This document shows, piece by piece, positions 11,601 through 24,600 of a stretch of 64,000 bases of DNA. How positions within the stretch are numbered: the first letter of the stretch is position 1; every line of letters starts with the position of its first letter. The translations under genes were made by a program, and so were the position numbers. The notes below the pieces were generated by a model, which worked only from the letters and a program-made list of their open reading frames with translations, searched no databases and was not told the DNA's origin. Origin of the DNA: Parus major (Eukaryota > Chordata > Aves > Passeriformes > Paridae); contig NC_031768.1 in NCBI RefSeq assembly GCF_001522545.3, positions 9,569,403-9,633,402 of the forward strand, given 5' to 3'.

Positions 11601-12420
11601 TGTTCATTTTTACATATTCTGAAACACAGTCACTCTAATGAGTGGAAGTATTTTTCATTTGTTCAAAAATGACCTTCTACTTGTATTTTCTTTTTTAAAT
11701 TAGCAACTGAAAACTTTTAGATGCAATTTAGAAAAAACATAAAAAGCTATTCTCTAAGAATGCTTTTAATTTAGGAAAGCATGTATTTAATCAAAATGTT
11801 TAGTACGCTTGAGCATTACGGACTTGGAGAAATCAAGCTAATAGTTTTCTCATTTAAAAACACACAAAAGAAACAAAATCTGTAAAATTATATTTAACAA
11901 AAAGTTACCCAATTGACACAGAAAATGGGGAAGCAATTGCTTGGGAAATGTCATATGGCACGGCACTAACACATCTTTATATTTTACTGTATATAGTATC
12001 AAAATAATAATTTCACAGCCTGATGTCCATGACATTTCAAAGTCCTCGAATAAATTTCTTGAATATTTAAAATCAGTAACACACGCTTATCATCTTTTTA
12101 ATATTCTTCTTGGTATTCCTTCCTTTCAGAATCAAGGGAAAATGAATTATTTTCTCAGTTGAACAGTTTTTGTGTTGTCTCTGACTGTAAGGCTGATAAT
12201 AAGTTGTACAAATTACATGGAAGTATAAAATATGTCTTGCAAAGGGCATGATTTAATGCACATCTCATTTTGGGATAGGGAGGCATGTATCAGGCTGTGG
12301 ATAACTCACTGAATCCAGTAAGATAACTTGAATCTGCAATTCAGTAATGTAAATGAAGCCTTGAGAAACTTGAATATCTTCAGAATGAAAGAAAAAGGAA
12401 GAGCAATCTGGAACATGTAA
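11601..12420. other. AT-rich block, possible conserved non-coding element
   Basis: Repeat-free AT-rich DNA with many AATTA/TAAT and TTTAAT cores, a GCAATTGC palindrome near 11934 and a few retained CpGs (TACGC, TTACGG, GCACGGC, CTCGAAT, ACACGC) within 450 bp. No coding frame is convincing. Together with the block before the CR1 it could be one non-coding element split by the CR1 insertion. This is inference only. Confidence 0.3.
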
Positions 12421-12423
12421 CAT

Positions 12424-13044
12424 TTACTGTGTACCTGTAAACGTCTCCTCAGGAAATAGAGAAATATTATCCCCTAATGTGTCTGGGCTGTGCTGGGTTC
12501 TGTGGGTTTGTAGAGCTGCCTGGAGCAGAGCCAGCCATTCAATCTGAATTTGGCCAGAGAGCACAGGTGCTGGTAGGTGCCTGTGGTGACACACTGCTGC
12601 TGTGACTGGAGCTGGGCCAAAGTCCAGGCTGACCCTGGTGGTGTCCTCTGTGTGTCCTGTGGTGCCACCCTGCAGGTGGAGGTGGCTGGATGGTCCCTCC
12701 CACAAAACACAGGTGCCACAGAACAAAGTGGGGTGTGATTTGTCTGGCTCCTTCCAGATCTGCAGAAATAAACACTTGGGGAGAGCCCAGAATGTTTTGG
12801 TGGCCCTTCAGGAGCTTTTCTGGTGGCGGCAGCTTTGGCCACCTTTTTGTGCTACAGAGGGAAGAACAAGTTGTGAACGTTGCTGTGGGAGGTACCCAAG
12901 GCTAGACTGTGCTCCTTCAAAGGGCTTGGCTTGATTTAGTGGAAGCTGGATGGACCAAAGCTCTTGATGGACCAAACTAAAACATTTATTGCCTGTCATG
13001 AAGTCATTTCTGTATATGTAAGAGGGTTTCAGAGTTTGTATATG
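12424..13044. other. GC-rich segment, possible old repeat or retroviral remnant
   Basis: From 12424 to about 12930 base composition shifts to GC-rich, with open frames on both strands (minus 12474-12842, 122 codons; plus 12602-12934, 110 codons). The minus frame ending near 12424 contains a stretch loosely like a retroviral RNase H alignment (IEWLALLQAALQ), but the DDE residues cannot be identified, so no function is assigned. A compact LTR follows about 100 bp later in the plus orientation. Confidence 0.35.
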
Positions 13045-13050
13045 GTATGA

Positions 13051-13381
13051 TGTAGACATGAGTTTCTGAGCCTGAGAGAGTTTTCAGCCTGTCAGTGGCT
13101 GATCTGTTCCCAAGGGAAAGTCTATTGGAACATTTTCTCTCTCAAGGACTGTTTTTGTAAATAGGTTTAAACAAAACAATAGTGTACAGATGTCCAGAAT
13201 GTGTTTCTCTTGTTCCACCAATGGGACAAGACAGGTGTTGTTCCCTTTACCAATCATGTTAAATCTACACTGGAACACTTTATAAAAGGGGCTAAAACCC
13301 CCCAAAATAAAGCCTTCTTTGGATAAAACCTCTACCTGCTGTAATTAAATCCATGCTCCTATTTCGTGTCCACTAGTGACA
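13051..13381 (+). mobile_element. Compact solo LTR of an endogenous retrovirus (candidate)
   Basis: A 331-bp block running from TGTAGACATG to CTAGTGACA has the signal order of an LTR: CCAAT boxes (13218-13222 and 13250-13254), TATA box TATAAAAGGGG (13281) and polyadenylation signal AATAAA (13306-13311), followed by a U5-like tail. The 25-bp TATA-to-AATAAA spacing is usual for short ERV LTRs and unusual for a host promoter. Flanking hexamers GTATGA (13045-13050) and CTATGC (13382-13387) share TATG and may be a decayed 6-bp target duplication. No partner LTR or retroviral gene is seen within several kb. Ends could shift by some bases. Confidence 0.6.
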
Positions 13382-13389
13382 CTATGCCA

Positions 13390-16300
13390 GAGGCTGCTGA
13401 AATCTGTGGAACAAAGGATTCAAGCCATGCTTAATTTGGATTTTATTAAAAAGGCTTATGCTTAGTATTTACATTCATGAACAGCACAGTTCATCATTGT
13501 TAGGACCCTTTTTTCAAATGCACACTTTACTTGAAGTATATTTTTTTGAATCAAAATTTTACCATAGGTAAAAAATTGTCATGGTTGATGGCAACTTTTC
13601 TCACAGCGTTTCTTAAGGTAGAGAGGAAAATTTCTAATTGCCTGTGGACATGTGAAAGCTATTATTTTCCCTCTTTTATAAAGAGTGACATGATATTTCA
13701 TTAAAATTGCTGGACATAAGAATCTCTGTTGAAATTCAGTGGCTTATCTAGGGTGTCATAAAGATGAAACTGCTATACATGACACAAGCTTTAAGCAATA
13801 AAAAATGAGGAACTCTGAGAAAAGAGGAACTTGGGCTGCCTAGAGCCTCTTTATGTGCAGAACATTTAATTTAAGAGGTTGTTATAATTACCCACCATTG
13901 TACCCTTTGCAGTATTTACTCGTGTGCATCATTTATATGTGCTTTTTCATGTCAATTAATGGTTTTCCAAGAGACTTGTCCTTGAAAATACAGATGGCTT
14001 ATGAATCCTTCAGGGTCTTGTAGGAACCTTCTACTCCTGGATCTTACAGTTTTGTCCATCCCACAGGTGAAAATTGGAAGCAGGCATGCTGAAAATGTTT
14101 AATGTGTGAGGACTCACAAAACTTTTTTTCAAGTCTCCACCTTCCTAATGTGCATGTATACATCAGAGCCACAGACCATGTGTGAATGCCCCAAAATACA
14201 CTTCTGTATCAGAAAAATGATAATTTCCTCTACTTCAGAAGGATGAAAAGTTCTTCTGAAAGCTAAACTGTACATGAAGCAGGGAGGAAAAAAAGTGTCA
14301 ATATTCAGAGATTAAGTTCTTAGAAAAGCTTTTCCTAATATGTAAAATACGGTACAAGTCCTGTAGCTAATTGTACAGTAACATAAATATCCATGATGCT
14401 GTCTTCTTTGAAAGTTGGATAAATGCAGCAGCACTTTAGCTATATGTGGTTTCATAATTAATTTCAGCCTTTGATGGGTGAGGTGCAATGGGATTTCCTT
14501 ACAAAATATCAAATGGATAATAGAGCACAAAAAAAGCATGTCTGTACTTTCCTTTGTTTAGCAGTCATGCATTATTCAAGGTGAAATCCTACTGTTTTCA
14601 TCTAGAAAACAAAAAGCACAGCTAATATTGATTCATTTTCTCTTGCAAATGAGAGAATATAATTTTAACATGTTTAATTGTTGTTACTTTATAAACCACA
14701 TGATCTATATATGCCAGTAATTTGGTTTTGTTCTTTAAAATCTTACTAATGAATCACTGTGAATAAATAAGGGAAAACAAACAATATTTTTAGGCCTGCC
14801 TACAAAAATCCAAAACCAAACCCCACATCCAACAAAGGCACTATACATGATTCTTCCTGGAATTGTTCACCTGCAATTCCAGGAAATGGCATCCCTTTAG
14901 TAAGAGTGGTTGTGGGAAAAGGTGGTCTCTTCTTCTGTGATGATTTCAGCAGGCAGTATGAGTGCTGAAATCCCAGGTTCTGGAAATTCAAGTTGAATTA
15001 TTTTCAAGCATAATTGTATGTTGCTTTAGGTGTTTTTCTATATTATCAAAAAAAAAAAAAAGGTCAATAAATAGCCAAATATACTGTTGGTGATTTTTTT
15101 TCTTTTTTATATTTTAGGTTGCTTGTTAATGAGACTTTTCAAATTCTTCTTTATATTATTTAAGTGGAATTTATTTGCATATTTGAGCTCATGCTTTATG
15201 ATGTTAGAGGATATATTTGAGAAAGGAATGGAAATGTTGCATTCAGAGGTGCTGCTGCTGAAACAAGCAGGCTTGAATTTGAATCCTGTCCCCAGACTGT
15301 ATCTAAGCAAAGTCAAGAAATGTTGATTTAGCATGTCCATGAAAATGCTAGGTAATATAAGTGTACAAGAGCCACTGCTTGAAATACAAACAAATACCTG
15401 GTATGAAATTGACTGCACAGGAGTGGGTCATTAACCTTGAGAGTAAAACTTGTAAGCTTTAGTGTGGAAGTAAGAAGGGTTAAGAAATATCCTAGGGTGA
15501 GGAGGATGAGGGCTGCAAGGGTATCCTGCTGCCAAAGGTATATGGCAGACAAATATACTGACATCAGCTATATATCCTGCATATATTGCTATTAAGTACA
15601 AAAACTACTTTTGGGCAGGCACTAAAGGGACATTTGAAATGAGTATGGGGCAAGATGTAGAATATCTTATTCTATTATTAAGTCTTAAATATGGAGGTAG
15701 GTGAATGCCCTAATTAGCAAGAGTTGCATACACATAACTGTTTCATGCACACTAGGAAATTAACCATGTATCTTATTATCTAATAATATCCCATTCTCTA
15801 TTGAATGCTAAATTTATTATGATAACTGGAGCAAGTTATTGAACAGATAACATTTCCTGAAAAAGTATAATGGCATTGGTAGGGTGGAGACAGAGATTGA
15901 GCTGATAAAATAATTCTACACAGGGCTGTGCAGGATACAGTCACACCTAATAGCTATTCCTTTTTTGAAAAAAAACCCAAACTAAACAGACAAACAAACA
16001 CACCAATATAGCCTCCCCTCAAACCACATACAAATTACAGAATAATATGGATATTCTCCAATGCATTTATTAGAATTTTGGTGCATAAAGTTAGAGATTC
16101 CTTCTCCTGGAAAATTGGACTCTGCAGGGTATTCCAGCACTCTTTTATTTTGTCACATATTTTTTTTCCCTTGGTATTTGTGGGTGGCAGAAGATTTGTG
16201 AGCCCTGTGGTGCTCCTTGGTACATGCCAGCTTCATATTGTGGGAACAGCACCTCTGCTCCAAGTCCTGGGGAGAGGTTATTCCTGTGATTCCCGTGCCT

Positions 16301-17600
16301 TTGGACAAGGGTGGGGTCCACCTCATCCATAAATACTTGAAGTTTGCTTCAGAAGAAGGCTATGTGCTTTTTGGGTTGAAGAGAGAAGGGATGGAAAGGA
16401 TATGTTATTTTTTTTTTTTTCTTTAAGTAAAGGGCATGATGAAAACTCATGTAAATGGGATCTTGATGGATTTAAAAAATAAAAGATAAAGAGACTATTT
16501 CATAGTAGCAAAGTAATATAAATGGATCTACAAATAAGTGCTTATTTATTTCAGAGCAGTGTCGTCTCTCACTAAATATCAGGACAGCTTTTAGCTCTGG
16601 GAACTTGAGCGAAAAATAAAACCATTGACAAAAAGCCCTTGAGCTCAATTATCTTACTGGATAAAAGTCTTGAGTTGATTCTTTTTATAAGCTAATAGAA
16701 TAGAACATCACAGTGGTATACAGCTGTTGAAATAATTTCTATTTTTATTTTTTTTTTCTTTATTTAGACTGCCAGGTCAGTATTCACCTTCCCAACAAAC
16801 AAAGTGAAGGGTCTCTCAGTTGCCTGAATTTGCTCAGGGAAATTATGAAGATTAGGAAGCCACATGGAGATGGTAAAGGTGGTACCTTGACTCTGTTGGA
16901 GTTGGCAGGAAAAGTTTGAGCACATGGGATTTAAACTAAAAAATACAAAATGTCCAAGAAAGCTTCTTTAGAGGATATTAAAATACTTTTTGAATGGTTT
17001 ATGTTTGGAGATTAGGTTTATTGTTATGATTAGAGATATGAACAGCTGCCTAATTTAGAACTCAAGTACAAAGAAAATGAATGGGATAATCAGGAAAATC
17101 TGAAGTATCCTCTTCCCTTTTTACATTCCTCATTTAAAACGAAAATACACATTACAGAAAACATCTATGCTGTAAAGTGACCTATAACTGCTTTATCATT
17201 TGTAATTGCTTGATTTGTTTCCATTTAAGAGTAAAAAATGTAAGAGTCTGTTGTGGATCAGAAAAACTTGAGAGAACCTGACATGAGACCATTGTGATTT
17301 TGAGAGCTGGATATAACAGTTGTTATAAACGGCCATTTTTTTGTTTTATTCTGCTGTAGATATTAGATTTTTTTTCTTTTCTGTGATGTACTTAGCTTAG
17401 AGAAAACAAAGTTTTAACTTCTTCAATAAATTTGGTTTTAGTTCTGCACAAAAAGATGTACAAACTGATGAAATTAGCCACAGTCCCAAATTGGTTGTTA
17501 TAATATTCTGGCTGTCAAATAACAGACAGAAAAAGTGATCAGGTCACTTTAATGTGTTTTTTCAGACAATATGCCTTTATTTAGTAAGCTTTCTTTCATG
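13390..17600. other. Unique AT-rich non-coding DNA
   Basis: No gene or interspersed repeat is recognised. There is an A13 run at 15049-15061 and an A/C-rich simple tract at 15965-16010. Frames such as 15107-15418 (minus) and 16078-16332 (plus) are short and carry no family motif. The part at 16950-17250 is rich in TAAT-type cores and may be functional non-coding DNA. Confidence 0.5.
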
Positions 17601-17606
17601 GAATGA

Positions 17607-17694
17607 AAAAAAATAAAATTAAATACCCCAACAAAAAACAAAAACCTAAACAAATAAACCCCAATAAACAACAAAAAAAAGAAACCCAAAAGGA
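17607..17694. repeat. A-rich low-complexity tract with C interruptions
   Basis: A simple-sequence run of A blocks separated by CC or CCC (AAATACCCCAACAAAAAACA and similar units). It is the same type as 3520-3660 and has no coding content. Confidence 0.75.
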
Positions 17695-17699
17695 CAAAT

Positions 17700-20600
17700 G
17701 AGTGGATCTGAGGAAAACCTAGGAGGGAGGAGCAGTAGCAGGCAGTAAATGTCTGTAGGTGCTCGTTGGTGGTGTCATCACTCAGCAGCTCTCAGAGGTG
17801 CATTGTTGAGGTTTTATCTCCACTTGCAGGATCCCTCATTTGACCATCAGCACTGCTGGGGCTGGCATCTCAGGGCAGGAATAAAAAATCCTCTAAGTTA
17901 TAATATGCTGCATTTGGTGTCTGATACTAAAACTCATCTCCAAAAGGACTTTGGTGAGATTTTACTCTCAGTCAGTCTGACATTAGGTGTTTTATTTTCA
18001 TCAGGGAGGATGTAACCCAGGTAGCAGTATTGCTATGACTTTTTTAATTATGCAGAAAATTCCTTGTCACATGTGGAAATACAGATTTACCTTTTTTTTT
18101 TTGGCATTTTATTCTCAAGTCAGTCATCAGATAAATGCCCTGTTAGTTATTAGTGGAACTACCCAAGCTAGTTTTCCTACTGCCAGTAATATCATCAGAG
18201 ATCAGGAAGTAGTGCAATAGGAAAATTGTAAGCAAACCTTTATGATGAGGATGCACATTATTTAGAATAGGAAGTAAGTGTAAGAGGACCAAAACCACTT
18301 CTGCTAACCTGGCATTTGCTTTCAGCCCCCTCAGCCTTGGTCCCAGCCCTAGAAGGGGCCCCCTTGGCAATGTTCCAGAGACATCTGTGATTTGGGGAGG
18401 AGCAGAAGTTGGAGTGCACAGAAAATGACAGGAACAGGGTTTTGAGGTCAAGAATTTGGTCCTTGTGGTTTACTTTCACCAGTTGAAGAGCAAACAAGTA
18501 GCTGCTTCTGCCTCTCTTTTCATTTCCATGTCTCATAGCAACTCAGTGAGAATGGAAGTTATGACCTCTATTTGAATATTCCTTTCTATTGCACAGGAAT
18601 TAAGCTGCTATTAGGGGTAGAAGTGCCCTTTTCTATCCTTATGGATTTGGGCAATCATCATGTGCCCTATTTAAGAATGTTTTTCTAATGCCTTAAGTGG
18701 TCCCATAGAGCAGGCAGAAGGGACAGGTGGCCCCTGTCTTGCTTGTTGTACTCCAGAAATAATACTACCACTTTGAACCAGAAGGAGAAAAAATCAAACT
18801 GCTTTTAATGGATTTTCTGTAATTAGATATTGTTAGCAATAGCTGAGAAAATGTTGAATGTTTTCTGTGCATTTTGGTGCAGGAAACCACTGCTGGTCTG
18901 TTGGGTAAGAATGTGTTACAGCCTGAACAGTCATAGAGACTTTGGAAGCACAGAAAAACAAGTGTTACATCAGAGGATCATGTATTGATCAGGATGAATG
19001 CAACCTAGAGAGACACAGGGTTGAGAGAATTACAAAACCAATATGTAAGGTTTAATTGTGCTGATGGAGCCACTAGTGTGCTGTCTTGGAGGTGTATATC
19101 TTGAAAAGTGGTGAGAATAGCAGGAATCCCTTATTGGAGGGAATTCTGTATTGATGATAAAGAGAGAATGGACCCTTCCATTTAGTTTTTTGCCAATGAC
19201 TGCTTGGTTAAATGTGTTAAATGAGTTAAATGTGAATGGCCATTTGTATCAACTGCTGAAAACTGTTCACAACTAATAACACAGATGAAATTGCCTTTAG
19301 ATTGTATTTGTGAGCCCATGAGAAAAGAAATGCTGCTATGTTGGAGTAGGCTTGTCCTGTATCCTGTACAGTAAAGGTACATGCATAAGTATTGTCTGCT
19401 CTCATTAAAAGCAACAGTAATTTAGTCTATCTGGTCTAAGGTTTTGCTGATTGTGTTAAATTGGTCTGGTGTCCCACTGATAAATCTGATGCAACATCTC
19501 ATTGAAGTAAAGTCTATTTATGTATCATCAAAAAGGTCCTTTGTGTATTAATTATTTCACAGTTTCTTTTGTGAATGTCTTCTGTCTGAACAACCTGCCA
19601 GGAGTATACTTATGATAAATATCCCTTTTCCCTGACTGAGACTACTAGCAAAAATACCAAGGTTTTACTGTAATTAGTTCTTTTTCAGATCTGTATATAA
19701 TCTTTTGATTACAATTCTTATTTCATTTTGGTACAGATAATTAATACCTTATCCTGTAACATGATTTCCTATAAAAACAGACTATGTGTTCTTTTTATTT
19801 AAGAGTGCAGTGCACCACAATAATTGAATTTAATAGACTGGAGGATTAAAAGGAGTGCTGTGTCTTGATTACAATGGAGTATTGCTTTCAGAGTTTCAAG
19901 GTGCAATTTGCTTGCCAGGAATGTGCTTTTGGTCAGCCTTTAAGCCTAGATGGACCCTGGGGAGTCTCAGCTTAAGTGTCTGTGGTGGTTGATTGGATGT
20001 GAACTTGGCATCCTTTACCCCTTTCCTCCTCATTCAATACTGGAAATGAGCTCCCAGCATGGGTGGGACTTTCAGTCTCCCATGGAAAGTATCTCCATGC
20101 TTGGCTCTCTCAAAACGTTTTCCCAGCAGCCAGAGCTTTGTTGTGTTTTTCCTCTAAATCCAAACAACTCCTTGGTCGTTCTGTCATGCATGCTTGGTCC
20201 GTGAGCTATTTGGTTGTTGAATTTCTCCAGGTACTTTGCCTCCAATTCCTTCATCTCTGGGAAGGACATTTGGTGAAATCTAGTCCATGGAGCAGCTATC
20301 TCCATGAGTGGAGGATTTCAAGTGTAAGATGATATGCAGACTGTCTCAAGGATCACAGTGAAGGATAGCATAGTTATTTGTCTGGCAAAACCAACTCTGA
20401 TATAAATCTGTTAACTCTACTTGGCTTTTCAGATCAGTTCAGCTCTTGACTTGACTTTCTTTGATTCCTCTTGATTTTTCCCATAATTTTTAACAATTTA
20501 AACAATTTTTAAAAAGTCCATTTTCTTATATTTTCTGTATTTGCCTTTTTCCATTTCTGTTGCTAGAAAGAATCTCAATTCTGGTGTAAAATCTGAAATT

Positions 20601-23600
20601 CAGAGTGATTCTCAACCTGCCATCCACTAGTAAATTATTACATACCATCTGTATTCTCTCAACTTGTATCTGATTTCATTTAATTATCTATTTTTAATGG
20701 ATTGGTAATAATGCAAAATAACTGTTTTGATACCTAGAGGATGATGATTCTACTGGATCAGGCACAATACTGACAAAAACTCAGCCTTCAGGAACCTATT
20801 AAAACAGAATTTGAGATTGGTCATGCCATTGATTCAGCTGTGAAACAGAAGAAAACAGAGTGAAAGGAACTGCGGAGTTGTGTCAGTGGCAAACAAAATT
20901 CACAATATATTGAAACATAATAAAGCCTTTTGGTTCACAAAGTGCTCGTGGTTATCTGCTATATTACATAACTTTAATCTGAGCTGCTTTGGAAAGCAAA
21001 AAGGCTCTTTTTTGTGGCATTAAGCTGTCTGCAGTAGAGAGGCTGACATTTTGAAAAGTAAATGGTAAGTTTGAGTGTCTCAGAAGTCAGTTTAAGATGG
21101 CTTAAAGACTTTAAGAAGTTAAGCGCTTGCCATCTGAAAAGTAGTCCTTTCTGACACCACTAAACTTGAACATCCAAAATCATTATCCATTTCTGGAAAT
21201 TTTGCTCACACAATACCTGCATGGCTTATTTGCAAGGTGTCCCTTTATTAAGCTGTTCATAGACCAAGGAGGACAAGAAGTCTACATGCAACATGGCACG
21301 CTACAGGGTTTGAATGAGTTGCCTGATTGCCCCAAAATTGCTACAAGCATAGCAAAGAGTTTACCTCACTTCTAGATCAGTATTTTCATGCAATGGGAAT
21401 ACAGTGGAAATACAGCTCACAAAGAATTTGTTCATGGCCAATCCCTTTTCAGGGATTTTATTTCTGTATGTGATGGTTTTCACAAGGTTTTGGTTTGATG
21501 TATAAGGGTGTACTTATCAGGAAGAATTAGAAACTTACTGGGCTGGGAATTGGGTTGTACTCAAATAAATATTTGCCTCAGAGCAGGGGGATAGAAAGTC
21601 TCAAGTGCTTCTGTTTTGATCTTTGCAGAAATGCCAGATGTGGAGAAACCATAGCAAACAGTGAACAGGGGAACACAGAAGCTAAGTACAGTGTGCCAGG
21701 GAAAAGTCTTTGTAAAGGGAATTCATGCTTAGATCAAATCGGGTTTGCCATTTGATGCAGCTTGCTGGGATTTCCAGAAGGCATTAGATAGGTCCCTTTA
21801 ATCAAAGGCTCTTACAGAAATGAAGCTGTGATGGGAAGGAGGGAAGATCCTTGCAGGTGTGGGTAGTTGCTTAAAGAAGAACATGTTCTGTCCCTTTCTT
21901 TGCTGAAGTATTAAATGCAGTTAGGGTAAAATAATATGTAAAATAGATAAATACATACAGGATACTGATACAGTGATGGTATGTAGCAGTAAGGGATGTT
22001 GTTTGCTGCTTTTGCAGAAGTAAACTTGTGATTTTCTGAAATTATTTCAGTGACTGGCCAGAGATGAACCGTACAAAGCTAACAAACATTGAGCAGTGTC
22101 AGTCTAATCTACCACTAAATTGACAGTCAGTAGATTTAAATCTCTCACACATCTCTGAGCCATTTATTCCCTCTTCACTTAGAGAAATCAAGGAACCTGC
22201 TTGAGTCAATCCCCCTGACCTGTTAGTGAGGTGCCCAACACAAAACCCTTACACAGACCTGATACCAGCTATCCTAATGTCCTGGAAATGTGAATTCTTT
22301 GAAAGAAAACTCTGCTGGCTTCAAGGAATTTTGGCTCAGTCCATCTTTGCTGCTTTGCTGCTGTGGTAACTAAGCCAAGTGACCAGAAAAATTGTCGCCA
22401 TCATTTTGGAGCTGTAAATTCCTTAAGACTCAAATAGTTGTGTGGTTTGTAACACCTTAAACATAAACAAATAGAGGGAAAACCTTCAGTTTATTCAATA
22501 TATAATGTATATTCAAGGGAGATTAAAAAGGAATGTGAATTAAACATTCATATCAGAGCAAGATGGAAGAAAAGTTACTTCAGATCAGCCTGGTTGGAAG
22601 AAAGAAATAAACCTGAAATTTTACAAATTTGATTTTTGGAATTGGATAGTAGAATCATATTTCATGATACCCAGAGTGTTCTGAAGTGTTTTCAATTTGC
22701 TTATTTTGAAAATATTCTGAATATACCTTTGTCTCTTAATTTATAAGAATGTTCTTATTCAGTTTTGATATTTTTCTGATAGATGAAACCTCTGAACTTT
22801 TTAAAGACAAAAGTCAACTTGAGACTTGTTTTTCTGCATACCTGAACAACTTTTCTAAAAAATATATTAAATTTACTAAGAGTTTTTATAGGTTCTGCCT
22901 AGATAGTTCAATTATGCTATAGGCATTTGCTGCCTTACTGTATTTACTTTAGAGGTTCAAGTACCAAAAGTCAGGTACATACCTGGGTTTCTGAATTTGT
23001 GATGATATACTTAGAAATGGGCCTATTTTTAAAATTGTCTTGTTACTAACATTTTTATTTTTTATTTTTTTTTTTTTTTAGGAGCTGTGCAGTGCTAGGC
23101 AGGGGAAAAAACAAAATAACAGATTTTTTGTGTCTCAAATTTCATTGTGCTTCCAATCAAAATGGAGGGCATTAGTATACTGAAAAAAATAACTAATCTT
23201 TGTGATTTCAGAATATTTTTTACTATTGGAACCAACCTCAGTTTTGACCAATATTTCTTTTTCATATTTAACTGTTCCATCCAAAAACAATGCAATCTGT
23301 TTTCTCCCAGAGTTTTGCCATTCATCCATCCATTCAATCCACAGAGAACACAGCACAAGTACCCTGTTTATTTTGGTTGACACTGGTTTAGTTTGGTTTT
23401 TTGTTTACTTGTTGGCTTTTGCTTTTTTGTTCTGTTTTTCTAAAAGACAGATTCTCCCTAATCCTACTGTCATTTCTAAGTCACTTGGAAATGATTTGAC
23501 TGACAGAATAAACCATGTGTACAGTTAATTCTCATTGTGTTTAGTAGTGGTTCTGGTGATGACTACATCTTTCTTAGCAAATCCATACAGAGGTGCATAG

Positions 23601-24600
23601 TTGAAGAGTAACATATTTTAAATGAATTGTAATAATAAGTTAGGCTTTTTCATTATTTCTTTTTTAACTTGTTTCTTAGTGGCAGAGTATGTAAATCCAG
23701 TGTTACACAGTTACTGCACTTAACTGTGCAGTTAAACTTTGGAATTGCATCATATTAAATAATGTTTCAATTAGTTATAAACCAAAACATAAAAATGTTT
23801 ACATTTAATTGTATAAAGAGAAGCAAAAAATACATAAAATATTATGTGAATTTATGTTAATGTTTTATTCCTAGCTAGGACTTGTTCTTTACAATTAATT
23901 TATTTCTCTGTCTTGTAAATTTGAAGTTTCAAAAATTCCTAATTTTTACAAATTATGTGAGATGGAAAGACAGATGCTTGTTGAATGTTGATGATATCAT
24001 GCAGTTGACATTTCTGAGAAATTAGTACTGAGAATTTTCATTTATTTTGAAGTTCACCAAACATTTATTTTCACACTTTGTAGAACTTGGATAAATGGGA
24101 CCTGGATAAGGCCCCTCGTATCTTGTTCATGTTCAAACCACTCTGTGAACAGGAGTCCAACTTCTGTTACAAACAGTTATACAAAGTCCAAAATAACCCC
24201 AGTGAAATTATTTTGGTAGTACTCATATGTAGCTTCATGTACCCTGTGAAGAAAATAGATTTGTATTCTCTGAGAGTTTTCTCAACTTGTTAAATGCCTG
24301 TTTAAATACAGTTGATGAGATGGAAAATCAGGTCTAGTGTTGGAGACTTCCTGCCATGACAGAACAAATTTTCCCAGTAATTTAATCAAAAGATTGTTCT
24401 GAGTTTATATCAGAGCATCTAAAGGGAAAAAAAAAAACTATGGCATTTCTAAGATAGACTTTTAAATAATTCAAGAAAGGTGAATATCTCCCTGCAAACT
24501 GAATTCTAAGTCCATGATGTCTGATTTTTCTAAAAATCTGAAATTCTCAGTGTTGTGCCAAAATAGGGGTCAAATGCCATCATGTAATTCTATGAGGGCA
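17700..24600. other. Unique non-coding DNA
   Basis: No gene, RNA gene or clear repeat is recognised over 6.9 kb. A minus-strand 77-codon frame (20072-20305) and a plus-strand 69-codon frame (21166-21375) look somewhat protein-like in composition but match no family I recognise. The stretch 19450-19900 is AT-rich with TAATTA cores. T runs occur at 18091 and 23065. Confidence 0.45.

Noticed and set aside
12424..12726. Retroviral RNase H remnant on the minus strand
   Set aside because: Similarity is limited to one hydrophobic stretch and no catalytic acidic residues can be placed.
21166..21375. Possible retroviral reverse transcriptase fragment
   Set aside because: A faint likeness to the LPQG region, but the proline is missing and no YXDD or other RT motif follows.
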